Below, in pieces: positions 1 to 6,099 of a stretch of DNA of 6,842 bases (positions are counted from its first letter, which is position 1; each line of letters starts with the position of its first letter). Source of the stretch: DASSBG01 sp035699085 (GTDB lineage: Bacteria > Pseudomonadota > Gammaproteobacteria > Xanthomonadales > Rhodanobacteraceae); contig DASSBG010000030.1 of assembly GCA_035699085.1 (NCBI GenBank), forward strand, positions 1 to 6,842, given 5' to 3'. The translations under genes and the position numbers were made by a program. Under the pieces are notes generated by a model. The model worked only from the letters and a program-made list of their open reading frames with translations. It ran no database searches and was not told the origin of the DNA.

Positions 1-297
1 GGCCTCGTAGCCGGTGGCATGCAGCGGAATGTCGACGTAGTGCCAGCCACCGGTGCCCTTCATCTCCTTGCGATGCGCGTCCGCCCACGAGGAGATGTCG
101 TCGAGGTGCCTGGCGTCCTCGGTGGCCAGCAGCCGGCGCACCTCGGCCATGGCCGTGGGGTTCAAGTGCGCCTCGGCGATGTCGGCGACGAAGGCATGGC
201 CCTCGGGACCCCAGGCCTGCGCGGGCGTGCTGACGGCCAGGCCAATGACAAGCAGCGTCGATGCGGCGGCGGCGGTGAACGAAGAACGAGTGACCAT
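1..297 (-). CDS. S1/P1-family zinc-dependent nuclease, N-terminal part (runs off the left edge)
   Basis: The first 99 residues of a secreted single-strand-type nuclease are present; the C-terminal part lies beyond base 1. Residues 1-28 form a signal peptide (basic MVTR start, hydrophobic core around residues 9-22, AQA cleavage motif at 26-28). Cleavage there leaves Trp29 as the first mature residue, as needed in this family, where the N-terminal Trp binds zinc. The mature protein opens WGPEGH, and His34 is mature position 6. SSWAD puts Asp73 at mature position 45, and WHYVDIP supplies His86. These correspond to the known zinc ligands Trp1, His6, Asp45 and the next His of nuclease P1. Such enzymes cleave RNA and single-stranded DNA, here presumably in the periplasm or outside the cell. 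The ATG at 297 is preceded by GGAG at 306-303 with a 5-base spacer. The remaining zinc ligands cannot be checked. Confidence 0.93.
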   Translation of the reverse strand, partial: MVTRSSFTAAAASTLLVIGLAVSTPAQAWGPEGHAFVADIAEAHLNPTAMAEVRRLLATEDARHLDDISSWADAHRKEMKGTGGWHYVDIPLHATGYEA

Positions 298-548
298 GGG
301 GGCTCCGGAAGAGATCGATCGGGCCAGCCACGATACCGCGAAAGCCGGGCACCGCGCACCGGCCATCGGACCTGCCGGGCAGGCGCGCTGAATCGCACCT
401 CCCCCGTGGCTTTCGCGCAGGCCGCCAGCACGAAAGGGCCGTCGCGCAGGAGCCCGCCGCTCGCGCGACCTCGCGGCTTGCGAGGGCAGTGGGTGCCCTG
501 TCACGCGCGCAAAAGCCGAAACCCAAGGCCATCGCATCGCACGCGCTT

Positions 549-624
549 TGTAGGAGCCTGCGTGCAGGCGACCGATGATTTGACGATCGCGGAGGCGGCG
601 GTCGCCTGCACGCAGGCTCCTGCA
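549..624. repeat. Inverted pair of GTAG-type REP palindromes (BIME-like), unit 1
   Basis: Bases 552-574 are a perfect 23-base reverse complement of 599-621, with a 24-base loop. The stem extends outward by two more pairs after one mismatch (551/622). Each arm also contains its own palindrome, GCCTGC-GT-GCAGGC, and the left arm is headed by GTAG at 550-553. This is the tetranucleotide-plus-stem-loop layout of REP elements mobilised by RAYT proteins in Pseudomonas and Stenotrophomonas (family knowledge). The right arm carries GCAG in place of GTAG. As RNA the whole pair would form a very stable long hairpin. Confidence 0.9.
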
Positions 625-770
625 GGGCGATGGCACGAAAGGGCAGGCGTCGCCCAAGAGCCCGCCGCCCGCGCCTGACCTCGCGGCTTGCGTGGGCAGT
701 GGGTGCCCTTTCACGCGCGCAAACGCCGATACCAAGGCCATCGCCTCGCACGCGCTCTGGCACGCGCTCT

Positions 771-846
771 TGTAGGAGCCTGCGTGCAGGCGACCGATGA
801 TTTGACGATCGCGGAGGCGGCGGTCGCCTGCACGCAGGCTCCTGCA
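771..846. repeat. Inverted pair of GTAG-type REP palindromes (BIME-like), unit 2
   Basis: This is the second copy, 222 bases downstream of the first. The 23-base arms are 774-796 and 821-843, the GTAG head is at 772-775 and the loop sequence is the same as in unit 1. I see no base difference between the two REP pairs, including the loop, which suggests recent duplication or gene conversion of the unit. Confidence 0.9.
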
Positions 847-1045
847 GGGCGATGGCACGAAAGGGCAGGCGTCGCCCAAGAGCCCGCCGCCTGACCTCGC
901 GGCTTGCGAGACGCGGTCTTTGTCGGACTGCGCGGCAGCAGCCGTTGCGCGGCGGCCCGTCGCATGCAGCATGGTGGCGGACAAGAGCGTAGTATGGCGA
1001 CTTCTGCATCCGCCGTGGTGATTTCTGCCGAGGACAGGGAACCAA

Positions 1046-4000
1046 ATGCCAGTCCCCGCAAGCGAGCAAGCGAGCAAGCAAGCAAGCAAGAACGAGCGTA
1101 GGTCGGGCGTGAATGCGTCGCCGCCCGCAAGCCCGCCGTTGATCGTCGGCATTGGCGCCTCGGCCGGCGGCCTGGCCGCATACAAGGAATTCCTGTCGCA
1201 GATGCCGGCGGACAGCGGCATGGCCTTCGTGCTGGTGCAGCACCTGGACCCGCACCACAGGAGTGCGCTGGTCGAATTGCTCGCCGCGCAGACCACGATG
1301 CCGGTCGCGGAAGCCGAGGATGGCGTGGCCATCGCGGCAAACCACGTCTACGTGATTCCCCCGGATGCCACGCTGACCGTCGAGGACGGCAAGCTCGCGC
1401 TGGACAAGCCGGCGCCGCCGCGAGCGCAGCGCCGGCCGATCGACACATTCTTTGTTTCGCTGGCCGAAGACCAGGGCGAAAACGCCATCTGCATCGTGCT
1501 CGCCGGCACCGGAAGCGACGGCTCGCAGGGGGTGCGCGCGATCAAGGAGCACGGCGGTCTCGCGCTGGCCCAGGCCGAATTCGACCATCACGCCAAGGAC
1601 GGCATGCCGCAGAGCGCCGCTGACACCGGCCTGGTCGACGAAGTGCTGGCGATCGAGGACATGCCCGCCAAGCTGGCGCAATACCGCAGCCACCTGCTGA
1701 CCGCTGGCGAACACAAGGACCGCGAAGGCATCCGCCGCGACGCACCCGATCACCTCGCTGCCATCTGCAAGCTGCTGCGCGAACGCATCGGCCACGACTT
1801 TGGCCAGTACAAGGAAAAGACCATGACGCGCCGCGTGCAGCGGCGAATGCAGGTGCTGCAACTTGATACGGTCCCTGAGTATATCGAGCGCCTCAAGGCG
1901 GAGCCGCACCAGATCGAACTGCTGTTCCAGGAACTGCTGATCAGCGTCACCCGATTTTTTCGCGACCCGGACGCCTGGGAATCGCTGCAGCAGACGGTCA
2001 TCCCGAAACTCCTGCACGGCAAGGGTGCCGCCGACACACTGCGCGTCTGGGTACCCGGTTGCGCCACCGGCGAGGAGGTTTATTCGGTTGCGATCGCGCT
2101 GCGCGAGGCCCGGCAACGCCAGGCCGGCGCGCCACAGGTGTGCATTTTTGCCACCGACATCGATGCTCGCGCCTTGGAGACCGCGCGCAGCGGCCATTAC
2201 AGCCAGGCCCTGCCGGGCTTGAGCCCCGAGCGTCGGGCGCGCTGGTTTGTCGAGGACGGCAACGGCTACACCGTGGTCAAGGAACTGCGTGCAATGTGCG
2301 TGTTTTCGCCGCACAGCCTGGCCCGGGATCCGCCATTCTCGAAGATCGACCTGGTCTTGTGCCGCAACGTGCTGATCTACATGCAAGCGGACCTGCAGGA
2401 GCGCGTGCTGCGCAAGTTCCATTACGCGCTCAAACCGGAAGGCTGGCTGTTCCTCGGCCTGTCCGAAGGCGTCAGCCGCAGCGCCCAGCTTTTCGAGGCG
2501 GTGGACAAGAAGCACCGCATCTATCGGCGCAGCGAGGCGCCAACGCCAGCGCTGCAGGAGCTTTCTCCGCCCGAACCGGCGCGTGATCACGCCAGCGACC
2601 GCGCACCGGCCGGCATGACCGCGCGCGCTGGCGAAGACCGGCTCGACAGGGCCGCGCGACGGGTGATGGAAAAGCACTCGCCGGCCTACGTGGTGATCGA
2701 CCGCCATCACCAAATTCTGCGTTTCTCCGGCGGCGAGACCGGCCGCTATCTCGAGCCCTCGGCGGGCGCAGCGAGCCTCAATCTGTTCAGCATCGTAAAG
2801 AAGGCGTTGCGCCCGACGGTACGCGCCACGGTAAAGGCGGCGATCGCCACCGAGCAGGCGGTCGTGCACGGAAAGGTGACCGTGCGCCTCGACGGCGACC
2901 GCCGCGCCATCACCGTGCTTGCCGAACCGCTTGAGGGCGAGGCCGGTCTGTGCGTGGTCGCCTTTCAGGATGAGGGCCCGGCGGGCGGCGTCGGCGCAGG
3001 CCCGGGGGACAAGGCGGGCGACACCGGCATCGCCGAGCTTGAGCAGGAACTGCACGTCACCAAGGCGCAACTGCACGCCACCATCAACGAACTGGAGTCG
3101 ACCAGCGAGGAGATGAAGTCCGCCAACGAGGAATACCAGTCCGTCAACGAGGAGTTGCAATCCTCGAACGAGGAGCTGGAAACCTCGAAAGAGGAAATGC
3201 AATCCATGAACGAGGAATTGCAGGTCGTCAATGCGGAGCTGGGCAACAAGAACGATCGCCTCACGCAAGTGAACAGCGACTTGAGCAACCTGCTGACAAG
3301 CACCGAGATCGCGACCATCTTTCTCGACAACGATCTGCGCGTCAAGAGCTTCACGGCGGGAATGAAAGAGTTGTTCCATCTGCGCGAGTCCGACCACGGT
3401 CGGCCGATCACCGACATCGTCGCCCGTCTCGACTATGCCGACCTCAGGGCCGACGTCAGGAAAGTGCTGCGCAGCCTGGCGCCGATCGAGCGCGAGGTGT
3501 CCATCCATGGCGAGGAGACCAGCTTCATCCTGCGCATACGGCCCTACCGTACGGTGGACAACGTCATCGACGGGGTGGTGATGACCTTTGTCGACATCAC
3601 CGAGCGCAAGCGCCACGAGGCGGAGCGCGGCCGGCTCGCCGCGATCGTGGATTCATCGGCCGACGCGATCATCGGCCACTCGCTCGATGGCGTGATCACG
3701 AGTTGGAACGCGGCCGCCGAACATACCTTCGGCTACTCCGCGGCCGAGGCGATCGGCCAGCCGCTGACGATGTTGCTGTCGAAAGACCAGCACGACGAAG
3801 TTCCGGTGCTGCTCGAACGGCTGAAGCGTGGCGAGCCGGTGCCGCCGATCGACGTAACCCGGCGCAACCAGAAGGGCCAGGAGGTCCAAGTCTCCCTGAA
3901 TTTCTCGCCGGTCACCGACCGCAACGGCGCAATGGTTGCCGCCTCCACCGTCGGGCGCGACATTTCCGGGCGCCACCAAGCGGAAGCGCATCGCCAACTG

Positions 4001-4597
4001 CTGCTGCACGAACTGAGCCACCGGGTCAAGAACACGCTGGCCGTGGTCCAGGCGATTGCCATGCAGACGCAACGTGGCGCCACGTCGATGCAGGAATTCG
4101 AGCAGACATTCCGGGCGCGCATTGGCGTCCTCGCGCATGCCCACGACCTGCTGATGCAGAGCGCCTGGCACGGCGCTTCGCTGCGCGACCTGCTCCGCGT
4201 GTCGCTGATGCCCTACGAAAACAAACGCAAGAAGCAATGGACGCTCGAGGGCCGCGCCATCCACCTCAACGCCAATGCCACGCTCGCCCTCACCATGGTG
4301 TTCCACGAGCTGGCCACCAACGCGGCCAAGTATGGCGCGCTGTCGGTGGAGGACGGCTCTATCGAAGTGAAGTGGCAGGTCAAGCCCAAGGACACGCTGC
4401 TCCTCACGTGGCGCGAGCGCGATGGCCCGCCGGTCAACAAGCCGGCGCGTCGGGGATTCGGCTCCAAGCTGGTCGAGGAAGGCCTGGCCTACGAGCTGGA
4501 CGCCAACGTCACGCTCGATTACAAGCTCACCGGGCTGCGCTGCAGCATCGAGCTGCCGCTTGCAGGCGTCGCCCAGGAGCCCGCCGCCCGCGCCTGA
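1046..4597 (+). CDS. CheB-CheR-PAS-HWE histidine kinase fusion protein
   Basis: A cytoplasmic multi-domain signalling protein of up to 1183 aa. Residues 32-210 are a CheB methylesterase with its triad intact: Ser39 in GASAGG, His66 in VQHLDP, Asp158 in GTGSDG. It has no receiver domain, as usual in these fusions. Residues 233-496 are a CheR methyltransferase: TMTRRVQRRM at 259-268, SAM-binding PGCATGEE at 337-344, ATDID at 369-373, CRNVLIYM at 439-446. A PAS-like region (541-648) and a long coiled coil of NEELQ-type heptads (661-748) follow, then PAS domains at about 749-850 and 865-975. The kinase is HWE type: phospho-acceptor His992 in ELSHRVKN, N-box HELATNAAKYG (His1087, Asn1092), WRE at 1122-1124, GFGSKLVEEG near 1150. 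No transmembrane segment is seen. ATG 1046 has AGGGA at 1036-1040; GTG 1109 (AGG at 1100-1102) or TTG 1139 would remove a low-complexity N-terminus. The C-terminal AGVAQEPAARA tail comes from a repeat. Its phosphotransfer partner is not in the window. Confidence 0.96.
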   Translation: MPVPASEQASKQASKNERRSGVNASPPASPPLIVGIGASAGGLAAYKEFLSQMPADSGMAFVLVQHLDPHHRSALVELLAAQTTMPVAEAEDGVAIAANHVYVIPPDATLTVEDGKLALDKPAPPRAQRRPIDTFFVSLAEDQGENAICIVLAGTGSDGSQGVRAIKEHGGLALAQAEFDHHAKDGMPQSAADTGLVDEVLAIEDMPAKLAQYRSHLLTAGEHKDREGIRRDAPDHLAAICKLLRERIGHDFGQYKEKTMTRRVQRRMQVLQLDTVPEYIERLKAEPHQIELLFQELLISVTRFFRDPDAWESLQQTVIPKLLHGKGAADTLRVWVPGCATGEEVYSVAIALREARQRQAGAPQVCIFATDIDARALETARSGHYSQALPGLSPERRARWFVEDGNGYTVVKELRAMCVFSPHSLARDPPFSKIDLVLCRNVLIYMQADLQERVLRKFHYALKPEGWLFLGLSEGVSRSAQLFEAVDKKHRIYRRSEAPTPALQELSPPEPARDHASDRAPAGMTARAGEDRLDRAARRVMEKHSPAYVVIDRHHQILRFSGGETGRYLEPSAGAASLNLFSIVKKALRPTVRATVKAAIATEQAVVHGKVTVRLDGDRRAITVLAEPLEGEAGLCVVAFQDEGPAGGVGAGPGDKAGDTGIAELEQELHVTKAQLHATINELESTSEEMKSANEEYQSVNEELQSSNEELETSKEEMQSMNEELQVVNAELGNKNDRLTQVNSDLSNLLTSTEIATIFLDNDLRVKSFTAGMKELFHLRESDHGRPITDIVARLDYADLRADVRKVLRSLAPIEREVSIHGEETSFILRIRPYRTVDNVIDGVVMTFVDITERKRHEAERGRLAAIVDSSADAIIGHSLDGVITSWNAAAEHTFGYSAAEAIGQPLTMLLSKDQHDEVPVLLERLKRGEPVPPIDVTRRNQKGQEVQVSLNFSPVTDRNGAMVAASTVGRDISGRHQAEAHRQLLLHELSHRVKNTLAVVQAIAMQTQRGATSMQEFEQTFRARIGVLAHAHDLLMQSAWHGASLRDLLRVSLMPYENKRKKQWTLEGRAIHLNANATLALTMVFHELATNAAKYGALSVEDGSIEVKWQVKPKDTLLLTWRERDGPPVNKPARRGFGSKLVEEGLAYELDANVTLDYKLTGLRCSIELPLAGVAQEPAARA
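1058..1089 (+). repeat. Tetranucleotide tract (GCAA/GCGA, 8 units) at the 5' end of the kinase gene
   Basis: Eight consecutive four-base units read GCAA, GCGA, GCAA, GCGA, then four GCAA. If translation starts at ATG 1046 the tract encodes residues 5-15 (ASEQASKQASK), so gain or loss of one unit shifts the frame. Both other frames close at once: TAG at 1099-1101 (after gain of one unit) and TGA at 1110-1112 (after loss of one). If the real start is GTG 1109, the tract is in the leader and could only affect expression indirectly. Confidence 0.85.
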
Positions 4598-4629
4598 CCT
4601 CGCGGTTGCGAGGGCAGTGGGTGCCCTTT
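4598..4629 (+). terminator. Possible terminator hairpins just after the kinase stop codon
   Basis: The stop codon is followed at once by CCTCGC-GGTT-GCGAGG (4598-4613). A second hairpin, AGGGCA-GTGGG-TGCCCT (4611-4627), then runs into a short TTT. The two stems share bases 4611-4613 and cannot both form completely. The T run is only three bases, so intrinsic termination would be weak. As part of the repeat, the structure may end transcripts simply because it landed here. Confidence 0.4.
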
Positions 4630-4676
4630 CACGCGCGTAAAGCCGATACCCAAGGCCATCGCCTCGCACGCGCTCT

Positions 4677-4701
4677 TGTAGGAGCCTGCGTGCAGGCGAC
4701 C
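4677..4701 (+). repeat. Single GTAG-type REP palindrome between convergent genes
   Basis: One REP arm only: GTAG head at 4678-4681 followed by GCCTGC-GT-GCAGGC and GACC. It has the same sequence as the left arms at 550-573 and 772-795 but no inverted partner. It lies between the ends of the convergent kinase and small membrane-protein genes, a typical REP location where it could limit read-through or protect a 3' end. Confidence 0.85.
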
Positions 4702-4713
4702 CCCGCCGTTGGA

Positions 4714-4905
4714 TCAGGCCATCGCTTTCGAGCGCCGCATCCGCAGATTGGTGACAAACCCGGCCAGCGCCGCACCGCATGCCGCGCCACAACCGAACAG
4801 ACCGACGACATCCACGCTGCGGACGCCACCAGCGAAATACCACAGCCCGCCAAGGCCGAACAGCACGGCGATCACCAGGAAAAACAACGCGTTGCGTGAA
4901 TTCAT
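4714..4905 (-). CDS. Small two-helix membrane protein of unknown function (63 aa)
   Basis: I do not recognise this family. The 63-residue product begins MNSRN and has two strongly hydrophobic segments, about residues 6-26 and 31-53, the second rich in Gly and Ala with Cys39 and Cys43. It ends in a basic tail (LRMRRSK). The pattern fits a small inner-membrane hairpin protein with both ends probably in the cytoplasm. Hydrophobicity in this frame, a plausible -10 box upstream (4935-4940) and a location between other genes support a real gene. A GGGGTAGGT stretch precedes the ATG, but its spacing is not ideal. It converges with the kinase gene; the REP copy lies between them. Confidence 0.7.
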   Translation of the reverse strand: MNSRNALFFLVIAVLFGLGGLWYFAGGVRSVDVVGLFGCGAACGAALAGFVTNLRMRRSKAMA

Positions 4906-4934
4906 GACCTACCCCACCCCGGAAGCCAGCCCCG

Positions 4935-4940
4935 AGTATA
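4935..4940 (-). promoter_or_regulatory. Possible -10 box for the 63-aa membrane protein gene
   Basis: Read on the minus strand this is TATACT, five of six matches to the sigma-70 -10 consensus, in otherwise very GC-rich sequence. It lies about 30 bases before the ATG at 4905, implying a short leader. No recognisable -35 box stands at the usual distance, so this is a suggestion only. Confidence 0.35.
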
Positions 4941-5033
4941 CGCCGGACGAGGAAAGCCGGGCGCCGGCGGCCGGTGCGCTGCGCGTCGGGCGGGCGCGGC
5001 CAGACAGCAGGCTGCCCGCTGCTCCCGCGCGCC

Positions 5034-5300
5034 CTACCTCAGCTGGCTGTCCTTGCTACCGCGGCGGTTGTAGCCGGCGCTCGCCTGCTGCTCGCGATCC
5101 TGCTGCGCCTGGCAGGCAACGCACAGGCGCACGCCGGCGACCGCCTTGCGCCTCGCCAGCGGGATCGGCGCGTCGCACTCTTCGCAGTGGCTCAGACCGG
5201 GGCCGTGGCGAAGGCGGCTGCGCGCGCGCTCCACCGCGTCCTTCACGGTCGCCTCGATCTGCTCGTTGACGGCGTTGTCGCCAGCCCAGCCGGTAGCCAT
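5034..5300 (-). CDS. ybiI: YbiI, DksA/TraR-type C4 zinc-finger protein
   Basis: An 88-residue protein, the length I recall for E. coli YbiI, with the same architecture: a MATGWAGDNAVNEQI start, a helical segment, then a four-cysteine zinc finger with Cys39-x2-Cys42 and Cys60-x2-Cys63. Between them lies the family motif API-P-ARR (44-51), and the C-terminus is GYNRRGSKDSQLR. The family is related to the zinc-finger end of DksA, which binds in the RNA polymerase secondary channel. YbiI itself lacks the long coiled coil and has no firmly established role. The start is supported by an excellent Shine-Dalgarno just upstream. It is divergent from the AlkB-like gene, with a 186-base region between the starts. 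Confidence 0.95.
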   Translation of the reverse strand: MATGWAGDNAVNEQIEATVKDAVERARSRLRHGPGLSHCEECDAPIPLARRKAVAGVRLCVACQAQQDREQQASAGYNRRGSKDSQLR

Positions 5301-5486
5301 GGAATCACCTCAAGTCGTACGCGCCATTATCGAACATCGCCGCAGGCATTGCAGCCAGGTCCATCGTGTATGACCAGTGCTGGCGCGCGATGTTCCAGCC
5401 GCGCAGCGCCCGCCATGCCCGTTCACCGACTGCAGCCGCCCGGCGCTGTCACAATGGTGGGTAGCCCCGGAACGCAGCCCCACCGC
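5301..5486. promoter_or_regulatory. Divergent intergenic region between ybiI and the AlkB-like gene
   Basis: These 186 bases should hold the promoters of both genes. For ybiI the minus strand carries GAGGTGAT (5311-5304), a strong ribosome-binding site, and a -10-like GATAAT (5331-5326) with only a weak CTGCAA (5354-5349) at the -35 distance. For the plus-strand gene I see no convincing promoter; CACAAT at 5450-5455 is the best -10-like hexamer. In-frame ATG codons at 5415 and 5454 mean part of this region could be coding. Confidence 0.4.
5304..5311 (-). promoter_or_regulatory. Strong ribosome-binding site of ybiI
   Basis: The minus-strand sequence GAGGTGAT is nearly a full complement of the 16S rRNA 3' end and lies just before the ATG at 5300. 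It fixes the ybiI start, which also agrees with the conserved N-terminus of the family. Confidence 0.75.
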
Positions 5487-6098
5487 ATGCCCCCGCAACT
5501 GAGCCTTTTCGACCACGGCCCGCAGCTGCTGCTGGACGATGCCAGCGGGCGCATCGCCTACCACCCCGAATTGATCTCGCGGGCGACGGCGGAGGCCTGG
5601 TTCGCGCAACTCGGCGAGACGGTCGACTGGCACAGCGAGCGGCGCCTGATGTACGAGCGCGAGGTGGACGTGCCGCGCCTGACCTCGCACTACCGGCTGG
5701 ACGATCCGGCCTTGCCATCCCCGCTGGCCGATGCCGCGGCCACGGTGCGGGCGGTGGTCGAGGCGCCATTCAATTCCGTCGGCCTCAACCTGTACCGCGG
5801 CGCCAGCGACAGCGTGGCGCCGCACAACGACACGCTGCGCGAGTTGGCCGAAGGCCAGCCGATCGCGCTGCTGTCGCTTGGCGCCACCCGGCGCATGACC
5901 ATCCGTGCAAAGCAGCCGCCGCGCCGCGTGCTGCACATCGAGCTGGAACAGGGAAGCCTGCTGGTGATGGACTACGTCACCCAGTTGCACTACGACCACG
6001 GCATCCCCAAGCAGCGCGAGCCGGTGGCACCCCGCATCAGCCTCGCCTTTCGAGTGCGCCGCTACCCGGCCTCCGCCTGGGGCAGCGGGCCGCGCTGA
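5487..6098 (+). CDS. AlkB-family 2-oxoglutarate/Fe(II)-dependent dioxygenase
   Basis: A 203-residue protein with the jelly-roll dioxygenase signature. The iron ligands are His113 and Asp115 in APHNDTL and the distal His171 in HYDHGIPK. The 2-oxoglutarate-binding arginines are Arg183 and Arg189 in RISLAFR, with the same six-residue spacing as Arg204 and Arg210 in E. coli AlkB. Other family marks are NLYRG (101-105), ALLSLGATRRM (127-137) and GSLLVMDYVTQ (156-166). Family members oxidatively demethylate alkylated bases such as 1-methyladenine and 3-methylcytosine; the sequence resembles the ALKBH2/3 type more than E. coli AlkB, so the exact substrate is uncertain. MPPQLSLFD looks like a natural N-terminus. 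In-frame ATGs at 5415 and 5454 are possible but would add proline-rich sequence unlike the family. No Ada box or SOS box was recognised. Its end converges on the channel gene with a one-base gap. Confidence 0.93.
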   Translation: MPPQLSLFDHGPQLLLDDASGRIAYHPELISRATAEAWFAQLGETVDWHSERRLMYEREVDVPRLTSHYRLDDPALPSPLADAAATVRAVVEAPFNSVGLNLYRGASDSVAPHNDTLRELAEGQPIALLSLGATRRMTIRAKQPPRRVLHIELEQGSLLVMDYVTQLHYDHGIPKQREPVAPRISLAFRVRRYPASAWGSGPR

Positions 6099-6099
6099 A

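Larger units (their letters stand above)
429..910. repeat. Tandem array of a composite REP-containing repeat (about 210-222 bp period)
   Basis: Two nearly identical units lie head to tail. The leader segments beginning GACCTCGCGGCTTGCG start at 467 and 677 (offset 210). The REP pairs are offset by 222, because the second unit carries a 12-base duplication of CACGCGCTCT-like sequence near 755-770. A degenerate unit end (CGAAAGGGC) occurs at 431-439, and a third unit start breaks off near 910, so the array has partial units at both ends. Each leader carries two overlapping potential hairpins: CCTCGC/GCGAGG (469-485; imperfect at 679-695) and GGGCA-GTGGG-TGCCC (484-498 and 694-708). A further copy lies at 4562-4701 in the same orientation. 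No RAYT transposase is seen in the window, so mobility, if any, would be in trans. Confidence 0.92.
298..1045. other. Gene-free intergenic region with repeat array and kinase leader
   Basis: No convincing gene is seen in these 748 bases; the open frames on both strands are repeat translations or antisense shadows without recognisable domains. Bases 298-428 are unique sequence upstream of the nuclease gene, with no clear promoter. Bases 429-910 are the composite repeat array. Bases 911-1045 are unique again and form the leader of the large kinase gene. A weak -10-like TAGTAT lies at 990-995 but has no convincing -35 partner, so no promoter is called. A Shine-Dalgarno-like AGGGA at 1036-1040 stands five bases before the ATG at 1046. 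Confidence 0.8.
4562..4701 (+). repeat. Additional composite-repeat copy overlapping the 3' end of the kinase gene
   Basis: Homology to the upstream array begins at GCAGGCGTCGCCCA (compare 643-656) and runs through to the end of the left REP arm at 4701. By eye it differs from the 643-795 copy by a few substitutions, single-base indels and the absence of the 12-base duplication. It has the same orientation as the array. The REP loop, inverted second arm and unit end are missing; unique sequence starts directly after 4701. Codons 1173-1183 and the TGA stop of the kinase gene lie inside it. Confidence 0.92.

Noticed and set aside
19..678. 219-residue plus-strand open frame across the left edge and first repeat unit
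   Set aside because: It is antisense to the well-supported S1/P1 nuclease gene, runs on into repeat DNA and has a low-complexity Arg/Gly/Ala composition without a domain.
688..894. 68-residue plus-strand open frame in repeat unit 2
   Set aside because: It is entirely repeat sequence; a similar translation appears in the other copies only because the DNA is duplicated.
429..910. CRISPR-like reading of the repeats
   Set aside because: Only two full units of over 200 bases, no short regular spacers and no cas genes; the structure is REP/BIME-type.
904..1101. 65-residue plus-strand open frame ending in the tetranucleotide tract
   Set aside because: No recognisable motif and overlaps the kinase start. 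Its stop (TAG 1099-1101) matters only as the stop met after a slippage frameshift.
711..1448. 245-residue minus-strand open frame
   Set aside because: It covers repeat DNA, the kinase leader and antisense CheB sequence; Arg/Pro/Ala-rich composition typical of GC-rich shadow frames.
3124..3240. Internal DNA-level repeats (AACGAGGA...TTGCA-type) within the kinase gene
   Set aside because: They encode the NEELQ-type coiled-coil heptads that are a normal conserved linker in CheB-CheR fusions, so protein structure explains them.
3653..4899. Two overlapping open frames of nearly 400 residues, one per strand, over the kinase 3' half
   Set aside because: Both overlap the conserved PAS and HWE kinase domains in other frames and are Arg/Ala/Pro-rich without domains; stop codons are simply rare in this GC-rich DNA.
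4941..5033. GC-rich palindromic stretches downstream of ybiI as a terminator
   Set aside because: Several short self-complementary GC blocks exist, but none gives a clean stem followed by a T run on the minus strand.
5310..5999. 229-residue minus-strand frame opposite the AlkB-like gene
   Set aside because: Antisense shadow of a gene with intact catalytic motifs; no domain of its own.
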